Part shown: positions 34,763 through 42,658 of the stretch, in pieces
Numbering within the stretch: position 1 is the stretch's first letter
Layout of the letters: each line of letters begins with the position of its first letter
Origin: Amphiduros pacificus
Lineage: Eukaryota > Annelida > Polychaeta > Phyllodocida > Hesionidae
DNA: 64,000 bases
Direction of reading: 5' to 3'
NCBI GenBank assembly: GCA_949316495.1
Contig: OX439001.1
Coordinates: 29,289,386 to 29,353,385, forward strand
Notes under the pieces: generated by a model
What the model was told of the DNA's origin: nothing
Database searches by the model: none
The model's input: only the letters and a program-made list of their open reading frames with translations
Translations under genes and position numbers: made by a program

Positions 34763-36163
34763 ATGGCTGGAACAGAGGGGAATGGAACAGACAAAAACAA
34801 TGAAGGACAAGTGTGTCTTACTGAAGGATGTACTTTTAGTCGCAAGGATGTTGGAGCTACAAAAGGCCCATCTTTACAATGCATGTTCTGTATGGAATGG
34901 TTCCACCTGACATGTGTAGGGGTTAAGAAGGAGCACCATCAGGCAACTTTCAGCTGCCCATCATGCCGCACCTGTACTAGCCAAATCACAAACATCCAGA
35001 AAGAAGTAAGTAATATTCAAGATACTTTCAATCGACAAGTTACCTATCTGGAAAAAGCCCTCTCTGACAAAGAAAAAGCCCTGTCCGACAAAGATGAACA
35101 ATGTAAGAGGCTAACAGAAGAGAACTCTAAACTATGTGCTAAAGTTGCAGAGCTCAATGCTAAGTTGAACTCACAGACATGGCAGAAATATAGGAGAGGC
35201 AAGGATGAACTTATTGTAGGGGATTCTGTCATAAAGGACATTGATGAGGATAAACTAGTGAGCACTAAGGTTCACAGTCACAGTGGAGCTAAGGTCACTG
35301 ACATTATCAATGATTTAGACAAGTTTGCTCCTAATGCACCCTATAAGAACATTACCCTAATGGTGGGTACAAATGATATTGCAAATGAACAATCTCAAAA
35401 CATGGATGGAGTGGTGGAAAGGTACAAGAATCTTCTAGAGAAGGCTATTTCAATAGCAGAGAAGGTGAAAGTGTCTAGTGTTCTTCCACGCAAAGATGAA
35501 CACAGTGACAAAGTAGGACTTCTAAATGCTGGACTAGTTTCTTTATGCAGTGAACTACCTGAAGTTGAGTACATTGACAATGATACCTCATTCAAGCTAC
35601 AGAATGGGGATGTCAATGATGGGTATCTGATAGGCAAAGGTCCACACATCACAAAGAGTGGGTCCAATAAACTTGTCAGAAACCTTAAACTTAATATCAA
35701 AGACAATGTACAGGATATTACAAAGAATCCACAGACCAAACCCAATAGACAACAAAGCAAGGGGCAGCAAAAACAGGCCTTTGTTAGGCCACAACAGAGG
35801 CAGCAAAATGTCTACCAGGGAGCTGGTGTTAGATCCCAAAACAACATTCCTAACAATAGACCTGGAATGCAGAGACAACAGCAGCAGTCTGGATCACAGG
35901 GAAGGCCAGGAAGTTTAAACAGCAATAGACCTAGAGGTCCACAAGGAGGGCATTCAGGGCAACAGCAACGTTTAAACAGCAATCAGATGAATAACACCTA
36001 CAACAACAGACAACTGGATTACCTCAATCAAATGAATTATAAAGGCAGATGTCATTTCTGCTTTGAAGAAGGCCATGATAAAAGGCTGTGTAGACATGGT
36101 TCACCTGTCCAATGTAACTCATGTTTAGGCTATGGACATAAAGCTAAACACTGTGGCTACTAG
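34763..36163 (+). CDS. CR1 ORF1: PHD finger - coiled coil - SGNH - zinc knuckle protein
   Basis: A 466-residue protein from an ATG in good context (AAATATGG). A PHD-like zinc finger spans about residues 18-69, with CMFCMEWFHLTCVGV and a closing CPSC. A coiled coil follows at about 72-133 (two KALSDKEKALSDK-type repeats). An SGNH/GDSL-like esterase core starts with ELIVGDSVIKDID near 150, with MVGTNDI near 205 and a late H. A Q/N/R/P-rich low-complexity stretch lies at about 330-425, and a terminal CHFCFEEGHDKRLCRH plus CNSCLGYGHKAKHC. The protein is expected to bind the LINE RNA; the esterase role in transposition is unresolved in the family. Ends in TAG at 36161-36163 with the same frame open beyond it. 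Confidence 0.88.
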   Translation: MAGTEGNGTDKNNEGQVCLTEGCTFSRKDVGATKGPSLQCMFCMEWFHLTCVGVKKEHHQATFSCPSCRTCTSQITNIQKEVSNIQDTFNRQVTYLEKALSDKEKALSDKDEQCKRLTEENSKLCAKVAELNAKLNSQTWQKYRRGKDELIVGDSVIKDIDEDKLVSTKVHSHSGAKVTDIINDLDKFAPNAPYKNITLMVGTNDIANEQSQNMDGVVERYKNLLEKAISIAEKVKVSSVLPRKDEHSDKVGLLNAGLVSLCSELPEVEYIDNDTSFKLQNGDVNDGYLIGKGPHITKSGSNKLVRNLKLNIKDNVQDITKNPQTKPNRQQSKGQQKQAFVRPQQRQQNVYQGAGVRSQNNIPNNRPGMQRQQQQSGSQGRPGSLNSNRPRGPQGGHSGQQQRLNSNQMNNTYNNRQLDYLNQMNYKGRCHFCFEEGHDKRLCRHGSPVQCNSCLGYGHKAKHCGY

Positions 36164-36541
36164 GACAGTGGCAATGAAGGGGAAGCTGTGTCAATTGAAA
36201 CAGCTAATCCTCATAGTGTAAGTGTTGATGAAACTAGCAATGAATACAGGACAATGAGCAGATTTAGTGATTACAACATATATGAACATCTTATTGAAAT
36301 AGATACTGTGTGTACATATGATAATGAGGAGGAGGTGTCAGAGAGTGAGAGTGACATGTCACTACAGGGTAGCAATGTAGAGTGTGTGAGTAGTGACATA
36401 GATAGTGAGGCCACACCCCCATGTCAAACCTCTGATAGGACATGGTGTATTGATACAAACCTTTGGGAAACTCATGATACAAATATAGACAATGCCACTG
36501 AAAGAATCATGTGCATAACTCTATGTGTACAAATATCATAA
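36164..36541 (+). other. In-frame extension of CR1 ORF1 beyond TAG
   Basis: One hundred and twenty-five further codons in the ORF1 frame directly after the TAG, ending TAA and overlapping the ORF2 start at 36523. Acidic, S/E/D/T-rich (NEEEVSESESDMS). Either the TAG is a recent nonsense change in a longer ORF1, or it is read through at low level to make an extended protein. Confidence 0.6.
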
Positions 36542-39540
36542 GTAACAATGACTCTGTAAACAATTCAACCATTTCCAATGCAAATGGCCAGGTTCTATTC
36601 CCAATACTAAAAGACTTTAGAAATAAGTATGCCAAAAACTTTATATTTGCTCATCTAAACATAAACTGGCTTAACACTAAGTTTGTCGAAGTTGAAGGTA
36701 TTCTCAAACATAGGTATTTTGATCTATTTGCAATCACTGAGACTAAGTTAAACCCTAGTTTCCCTAAGGCACAGTTTAGAGTAGAAGGATATAGTCATCA
36801 TAGATTAGATAGACCAGATAATAATGGAGGTGGTGGTATTGTGTGTTATGTAAATGAAGCCATACCTCATAAACCAAGACCTGAACTTGCTTACAATCAA
36901 GATGGTGTCGAGTCAATGGTACTAGAATTAACTATGAAAAGAGAAAAATGGTTCTATATTATTGTATACCGGCCTGGTTCAGTAGGCATAACACATCTGA
37001 GAAGTGCAATTGAGTACATGTGCCTAAGATGTAATGCTGAAGGCAAAGCAACTTTTCTTATGGGGGATATAAATATAGATTTTCTTCAATCAGTCAACCC
37101 ACTACAAAGTACTCTTGATGTCTATAATCTAACTAATGTGGTCAAAGGGCCCACATGTTTTAAGAGTAGAGAGTCACCATCATCTGTAGATGTGATACTT
37201 ACTGATAGTCCAAAGAGGTTATCTAGCTGTTTAAACACAGGCATAGGTGTGAGTGACCATCATAATATCACAGTGGCATCAAGTAGGCTACATGCACCAG
37301 TCCAACCCCCTAGACAAATCACATACAGATCATACAAAAAGTTTAATGAAGATGACTACATTTCAGATTTAGAGCATACACCATTCCAAGTATCACTCAT
37401 ATTTAATGATGTTGAAGATCAACTTTGGTTTCACAATAAGTTACTAGATCAAGTCATAAATACTCAGGCTCCAATGAAAAAGAGAACAATAAAGTCAAAA
37501 CAATTGCCTTACATGAATGGTGAACTGAGAAAAGCAATAAATGTAAAAGGAATGTTATGGAGAAAATTCAGCAAATATCGGTCGTCAAGAAATTTTGAGG
37601 CTTTTCGATTACAGAGAAATAGAGTGATAGCTTTAAAGAGACAAGCAAAAAATCAATATTTCAGAAAAAATTGTGACGAAAATGAAAAAGGAAAAGACCA
37701 TTTCTGGAATACAGTTAGGCCTTTTATGACAGAGAAATGTTTCTCCAGTGAAAATATTACCCTTAAAGAAGGAGATGAAGTTATTGTGAACAAAAAGGAA
37801 ATTTGTGATATTTTTAATGAGCACTTTGTGAACATAGCAGAAGGAATAGGAAACCCTGAAACAATAGATAGAGAGGCAAGTATACAAGAAATTTGTACTG
37901 CATATGAGAATCATCCCAGCATCAAAATGATTAAAGAAAAGAGAGGAGTAATTGATTTAGACTCTGAATTTTCATTCCAAACAGTATCTCAGAAAGACTT
38001 GTTTGATAATTTAAAATGCCTCAAAACAAACAAGTCAAGTGGTTATGATGGTCAGCCCCCTAAGCTTATTAAAGCTGGAGCATCAGTGTTAAGTACTACT
38101 CTGTTACCAATTGTAAATGAATGTATAGAGAAAAGTGTTTTTCCAAATGACCTTAAACATGCAGAAGTATCTCCACTTTTTAAGAAAGATGATAACATGT
38201 CAAAGAAAAACTTTAGGCCTGTAAGTGTACTTGTATGTCTGTCAAAATTGTATGAAGGCTTGATATGTGATCAATTAATGGGGTACTTCTATGAGATTTT
38301 GTCTGTGTATCTGGCAGCATATCGTAAGGGCTATAGCACTCAACATGTGCTGATTAGAGCAATTGAGAACTGGAAAAGGGCCATAGATAATGGCAATCAT
38401 GTTGGCAGTGTCTTAATGGATCTCAGTAAAGCATTTGATGCTCTACCACATGGTCTACTTATTGCAAAGCTCAGAGCCTATGGGGTCTCTGAGAGTGCAT
38501 GTCAGTTTATCAGAAGTTACCTGTGCGATAGGAAGCAAAGAGTAAAGCTAGGTAAAGAAAGGAGTGATTGGATGTATTTAAAAAGAGGTGTGCCACAGGG
38601 GTCAATAACTGGTCCCCGATTGTTCAATATATTTCTGAATGACATGTTTTACTTTTTGATAGGTCTCTGTGATGATCCATACAACTATGCTGATGATAAT
38701 TCCTTATCAGTTATAAGTCCTCTTATTCCAGTTGTAAAAGAAAAATTGGAGATAGCCACGTGTACTGCAATAACATGGTTTGATGATAACTGCATGCAGG
38801 CTAATGCTACTAAATTTCAATTAATACTTATCACAAGGGACCAAACCATTGTTGACTTTAAGATACATATTGGTGATGTCACTCTTGAGAGCACAGATAT
38901 TGTCAAATTACTAGGAATCTTAATAGACAATAAACTCACATTTAATGAACATGTATCAGCATTATGTAGAAGGGCTAGTTACCAGTTAAATGCCATGTTT
39001 AGATTCTCAGATGACTTAAATGAAATAAGCAGGCTTAGGATTTTCAATGCATTCATACTTGCAAACTTCTTGTATTGTCCAATAGTTTGGCACTTTTGTG
39101 GAGCAATTGAATCTAGGAAAATGGAAAAAATACAGGAAAGAGGACTAAGATATATAAAAAATGACTATGATTCAAATTACCCATCTCTTTTGGCAAATGC
39201 ATCAAAATCCAGTTTATATGTATCAAGATTAAGATGTATAGCAACAGAAGTATTTAAAGCTTTAAACAACATTTCTCCACCTTTTATGAAAGATATTTTT
39301 GTAAAGAAAAATATGATATACAACTTGCGTGATAACAATGTTTTAGAATTGCCTAGATTTAAAACAGTAACATATGGGTACAATACAATTAGGTATCAAG
39401 GTGCCAAGATATGGGGTGAAATAGATACTAATGTTAAAAGTGTAAATACTTTATGTGAGTTTAAATCATTAATTAGCAGATGGGAAGGACCAGCATGTAA
39501 ATGTGGCATGTGTTTACTTTGTAGCTTTAGACTTAATTGA
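36523..39540 (+). CDS. CR1 ORF2: endonuclease - reverse transcriptase
   Basis: A 1005-residue protein from the ATG at 36523; the frame opens earlier at a GTG, 36511. Apurinic-type endonuclease: LNINWLNTK near residue 45, FAITETKLNPSFP, LMGDINIDF and GIGVSDHHNI, with the catalytic N, E, D and H visible. RT: KSSGYDGQPPKLIK, LMDLSKAFDALPH, LKRGVPQGSITGP and the catalytic NYADDN. No RNase H. It ends WEGPACKCGMCLLCSF, a Cys motif typical of this CR1 branch. It would nick target DNA and copy the LINE RNA from the 3' hydroxyl. No stop or frameshift is present. Confidence 0.93.
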   Translation: MCTNIISNNDSVNNSTISNANGQVLFPILKDFRNKYAKNFIFAHLNINWLNTKFVEVEGILKHRYFDLFAITETKLNPSFPKAQFRVEGYSHHRLDRPDNNGGGGIVCYVNEAIPHKPRPELAYNQDGVESMVLELTMKREKWFYIIVYRPGSVGITHLRSAIEYMCLRCNAEGKATFLMGDINIDFLQSVNPLQSTLDVYNLTNVVKGPTCFKSRESPSSVDVILTDSPKRLSSCLNTGIGVSDHHNITVASSRLHAPVQPPRQITYRSYKKFNEDDYISDLEHTPFQVSLIFNDVEDQLWFHNKLLDQVINTQAPMKKRTIKSKQLPYMNGELRKAINVKGMLWRKFSKYRSSRNFEAFRLQRNRVIALKRQAKNQYFRKNCDENEKGKDHFWNTVRPFMTEKCFSSENITLKEGDEVIVNKKEICDIFNEHFVNIAEGIGNPETIDREASIQEICTAYENHPSIKMIKEKRGVIDLDSEFSFQTVSQKDLFDNLKCLKTNKSSGYDGQPPKLIKAGASVLSTTLLPIVNECIEKSVFPNDLKHAEVSPLFKKDDNMSKKNFRPVSVLVCLSKLYEGLICDQLMGYFYEILSVYLAAYRKGYSTQHVLIRAIENWKRAIDNGNHVGSVLMDLSKAFDALPHGLLIAKLRAYGVSESACQFIRSYLCDRKQRVKLGKERSDWMYLKRGVPQGSITGPRLFNIFLNDMFYFLIGLCDDPYNYADDNSLSVISPLIPVVKEKLEIATCTAITWFDDNCMQANATKFQLILITRDQTIVDFKIHIGDVTLESTDIVKLLGILIDNKLTFNEHVSALCRRASYQLNAMFRFSDDLNEISRLRIFNAFILANFLYCPIVWHFCGAIESRKMEKIQERGLRYIKNDYDSNYPSLLANASKSSLYVSRLRCIATEVFKALNNISPPFMKDIFVKKNMIYNLRDNNVLELPRFKTVTYGYNTIRYQGAKIWGEIDTNVKSVNTLCEFKSLISRWEGPACKCGMCLLCSFRLN

Positions 39541-39662
39541 TATTAGTGTTGCTTTTCATTGTCATTTGTAAATACTTTCATCCTTTCATTTCATATCATT
39601 TTCATCGAATAATAGCATTTGATGCTAATGTTTTTTGTATTCACACCGATGTAAAATAAAGT

Positions 39663-39687
39663 TTATCTTATCTTATCTTATCTTAAT
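39663..39687 (+). repeat. (TTATC)n tail of the CR1 LINE
   Basis: Four to five units of TTATC/CTTAT between the end of the 3' UTR and the resumed host LINE. Confidence 0.85.
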
Positions 39688-40320
39688 ACAATGATCTAAC
39701 CAAGATGTAGTGTGCCAGGCTTCACTTACAAAAGTAAAACTATCTGCTGGTAACATTAATTTACTTGAAAAAGAATAACCATTCTCTTCACAAAAATTAA
39801 TGAGATGATTACCAAACATAGATCTAGTATCTGATATATCAGAATTATAATCACCAAGTACAAAAACACAAGTTGTACCAAGCTCTTCAGTAATACTGGT
39901 AATTTGTGCAAGCCTATTAAGGTATTCACTTTCATTTTCATAAGACTCACATGGTGTATAAACATTTATTATCACAAATCTTTTGCTGTCTATATTAATC
40001 TCAATACCTACAGCCCAATCTACATTAAAGCGAAGTTCAGAAATATAAGGCTCATATTTAACATTCCATAAAATTGCAACTCCACCATGGATATGCCCTT
40101 GTATTAATCTGTCTTGTATATTAGTTGTGGATTCACCAATACCATGAAAATTTACATTGATAGAATTTAAGCTGCCTAAATCCTGTTTAGACATCCATGT
40201 TTCCTGTAAACATATTATATCATTATGTGTAAACAATTTTTCTACAACATGTCTACGACATTTATCACTATCACTTTGGCCTACCTTAAGACCTCTACAG
40301 TTATATGATACTATATTGAA
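39688..40320 (-). pseudogene. N-terminal endonuclease part of ORF2 of the minus-strand LINE
   Basis: Starts VSYNCRGLKVGQSDSDKC near 40312, with IICLQETWMS, FVIINVYTP and FVLGDYNSD endonuclease boxes, then TTSWLDHC where the CR1 element interrupts. The ORF1 stop (40321-40323) is immediately upstream with no ATG between, so ORF2 would be made by termination-reinitiation or a frameshift at the junction. Confidence 0.85.
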
Positions 40321-41670
40321 TTATGATGAGTTAACATTACTACCCTGAGCTGACTCGGTAGTATCACCACCTGTAGCTTCAACCACACCAGCTGCACCAG
40401 CCATATCAGTCGCACCTTTGCCTCCAACCGCACCATCATCTACAGTAGCGAACTGTGCACGCTGCCCACGTTCTTCATACCACCGCCGTACATATGCACC
40501 AACTGGCCATACCGCAGGATCATTGAAGACTTCTGGGTCCTCACACTCTGCTGTTACCCGAAAAGAACTAAATCTTTTCTTGACAGTTTCAATCTTCCTA
40601 CATTTAACAGTAAGATTCAGTTTATCATGTAAATATTTCTCCAACATCTCAGGTTCAGTTTCAGGCATAAATCTTGAAGCAAATATATTAGCAATTTTGG
40701 TTTGCACAGTTTTAATTGTCACATTCTCTGCTGTACCAATAATTCCAGGTTTACGTCTGTTATTTCTGCTAGACGTAGACTTCACTGTTTTCATTTCTGC
40801 ACCATTTATAGGCCCACCAGATCTGTTCATCTTGTTGGTCCCTGCACCATTTGTAGCCCTGCCAGGGTTGGTTACTGCACCATTAGTAGTCCTACCCAGG
40901 TTGGTCATATTCCTCATCGGCACTGCTTTAACTTTGTTGCCAGCACGGGCCATCATAGACCAGTCATCAGTGGTCTTCATGTTATTGACAGTACTGTCAA
41001 TCATCATCACACATGTGTCATTGTTAGGTTCTGTGTCATATCGTGCTGTACAGGCTGCAGGCTGCACACTTGTAATTTGATCAGGCTGACTGCCAGCCCT
41101 CACACTTTCAGGCACAGTTTTAGAGGATTGCACATATGTATCCCTATAAAATGGGTCATTACATTGTCTTTCCAATCTAGTCAACCTGACATCTAGGCCA
41201 GATGATCTAGATTTTAAATCATCAGCAACTGTATTTTGACAGGCAACAGTTATCTTCAACATATTAAGTTCATCTTGTGTCTTTTGTATCTGGGACAGCA
41301 GCATAGACACATCAACACTATCAAATGTCACAGGGGGTAGTTTAGCCAGATCTAAAGCTACAAACCTGGGTATATCAGTACCTTTTTCTTGAAGTAATTT
41401 GATAATGTCCCTCATGTTATTGACATCTTTTTTTTCACCAATGCGAGGCCTCCTTCTCTGACTTGAATTCTCACCACACAGGTCATAAAGTTTGTTTTTA
41501 GATGTCTCCACATCATCACTGGTAAATACTTTAGTACATAGCTGAATTACTGTGTCAGGAGGTAACGTTTTTAGCTTGTTAACAGCAAAGCATAACAGCT
41601 CATCAATGACAATATCTTCACTGGTGTTTTGGTTTACATCCGGGGATGTTTCTCCTCCATCGTCCGTCAT
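40321..41670 (-). CDS. ORF1 of the minus-strand LINE, RRM-like RNA-binding protein
   Basis: A 449-residue protein from an ATG. A weak coiled-coil region lies at about 130-170. A low-complexity middle has repeated TNGAVTNPGRATNGAGTN units. A C-terminal domain at about 325-405 (KIANIFASRFMPETEPEMLEKYL, SSFRVTAECEDPEVFNDPAVWP) matches the RRM-related domain found in ORF1 of many Jockey-superfamily LINEs. An A/G/T-rich tail ends in the stop that abuts ORF2. It is expected to bind LINE RNA in ribonucleoprotein particles. The two plus-strand frames here (40418-41080, 40702-41196) are shadows. Confidence 0.82.
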   Translation of the reverse strand: MTDDGGETSPDVNQNTSEDIVIDELLCFAVNKLKTLPPDTVIQLCTKVFTSDDVETSKNKLYDLCGENSSQRRRPRIGEKKDVNNMRDIIKLLQEKGTDIPRFVALDLAKLPPVTFDSVDVSMLLSQIQKTQDELNMLKITVACQNTVADDLKSRSSGLDVRLTRLERQCNDPFYRDTYVQSSKTVPESVRAGSQPDQITSVQPAACTARYDTEPNNDTCVMMIDSTVNNMKTTDDWSMMARAGNKVKAVPMRNMTNLGRTTNGAVTNPGRATNGAGTNKMNRSGGPINGAEMKTVKSTSSRNNRRKPGIIGTAENVTIKTVQTKIANIFASRFMPETEPEMLEKYLHDKLNLTVKCRKIETVKKRFSSFRVTAECEDPEVFNDPAVWPVGAYVRRWYEERGQRAQFATVDDGAVGGKGATDMAGAAGVVEATGGDTTESAQGSNVNSS

Positions 41671-41861
41671 GATTCAACCAAACCTCTCTCCAAAACACAC
41701 AAAAGTCACCAGTCTCTTCACCACAAAAATAGCATCCTTGCAGTCTATCCAAATTCATAGATACTTTGGCACACAATTCACATTCCATACGTACATTAAT
41801 CAGCAGTCCCGTGAGATAACTCCAGCCGTGGACAAAGTTTGTGTAAAATTAATTATTATTA

Positions 41862-42410
41862 TTATTATTGCGTGAGGCTACGAGATGCACAATTCTTTCA
41901 ACTGAATATTACACAAACAAAAGACCACAGTTTCGTCAATAATTGGAGTAGAAAGATGATTTAACCTGCAATGAAGACGGCTTGACGTTGCGAGCAAGGT
42001 AAACAAAAGACCTTAGCTTTGTCAATAAATGGAGTAGAAAGATCATATTGACATTGCAAGCAAGATAAACACGATGACGTCATACATCACTATGATGTCA
42101 TCATAGTGACGTCAGACAAGAAAGTTGTCATAGTGATGTCAGACATAATGACGTCATGGTAACATCATAAATTATGTTAATATGATCATGTACAATACTG
42201 CTGTTACCTTTTGGTAAGCTCCTCCCTCTGTACTGCTTGAAATACCAGTTTTTGGCTAATTTGACTAATAATAAAAGAAATATATGCTATGTCCCTTCCA
42301 CCTTTATCAATATTTCATCTTTTTCTATCCAATGAGCCCAAGATCAAGCCGATTGGTACAGTGGATGCTCTGTTTGAATTAATTAATGACTTTCTCATTC
42401 CTATTCATAT
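41862..42410 (-). repeat. Repeat D, reversed copy with left, middle and unit blocks
   Basis: Read on the minus strand it gives the left block (GCATCC, CTTGATCTTGGGCTCATT), the TGACGTCA-rich middle, then 141-bp-type units down to CTCGTAGCCTCACGC at 41870. Perfect TGACGTCA octamers lie at 42075-42082, 42107-42114 and 42149-42156. This and 54.5 kb are the most complete D copies. Confidence 0.8.
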
Positions 42411-42658
42411 TATTGATTAATGTCAGTTGTAGGAATTCCAACGAGAAGATCATTACGGTAACCATAATCAAGGGTATAGGTGAAAAGGCATGTATCGAGG
42501 TTTCTGCCGTTTTGTCTTCTCGACATTGTCTGATGGCAAAGATGTTCTTGATATGGAAATGTCCCTCCTTACACATCTTCCTGATTTGTGACTTCATGGC
42601 CATGTCTGTATCAAGGGTTATCAATAGACTCATTTGGAGAAACTTCAGTATCACCTGA
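42411..42658 (-). pseudogene. Fragment of an L2/CR1-like LINE ORF2
   Basis: The minus-strand peptide AMKSQIRKMCKEGHFHIKNIFAIRQCREDKTAETSIHAF aligns with SMKSQIRKMCKNGYFHVRNLSLVRNCLDEKTANTLAHAF of the LINE at 45.5-47.1 kb. Only about 80 codons remain. It joins directly to the left block of D. Confidence 0.8.

Larger units (their letters stand above)
34653..39687 (+). mobile_element. CR1-clade LINE, full length and nearly intact, ~5.0 kb
   Basis: Both ORFs are long and open, and the 3' end carries (TTATC)n. ORF1 has the PHD finger - coiled coil - SGNH - CCHC plan and ORF2 is endonuclease plus RT, ending in a W-E-G-P-x-C-x-C-x-x-C motif. It lies inside another LINE in opposite orientation. This is the best candidate in the window for a recently active element, with one in-frame stop at the end of ORF1 as the only visible anomaly. 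Confidence 0.92.
32326..41850 (-). mobile_element. Minus-strand LINE with RRM-like ORF1, split by a CR1 LINE
   Basis: Its 3' end is at the left, with an (AATTC)n tract at 32328-32350 as the tail. ORF2 is at 32463-34650 plus 39688-40320, ORF1 at 40321-41670, and a short 5' leader runs to about 41850. The second LINE occupies 34653-39687. Without it the element is about 4.5 kb. All coding parts are open apart from the insertion, so it was young when struck. The clade is not certain: RT features (VSYGVRQGGILSP, LMYADDLIIF) and ORF1 type fit the Jockey/CR1/L2 assemblage. Confidence 0.85.

Noticed and set aside
40418-41196. Plus-strand frames of 220 and 164 codons
   Set aside because: Antisense shadows of the ORF1 of the minus-strand LINE, which has a recognisable domain.
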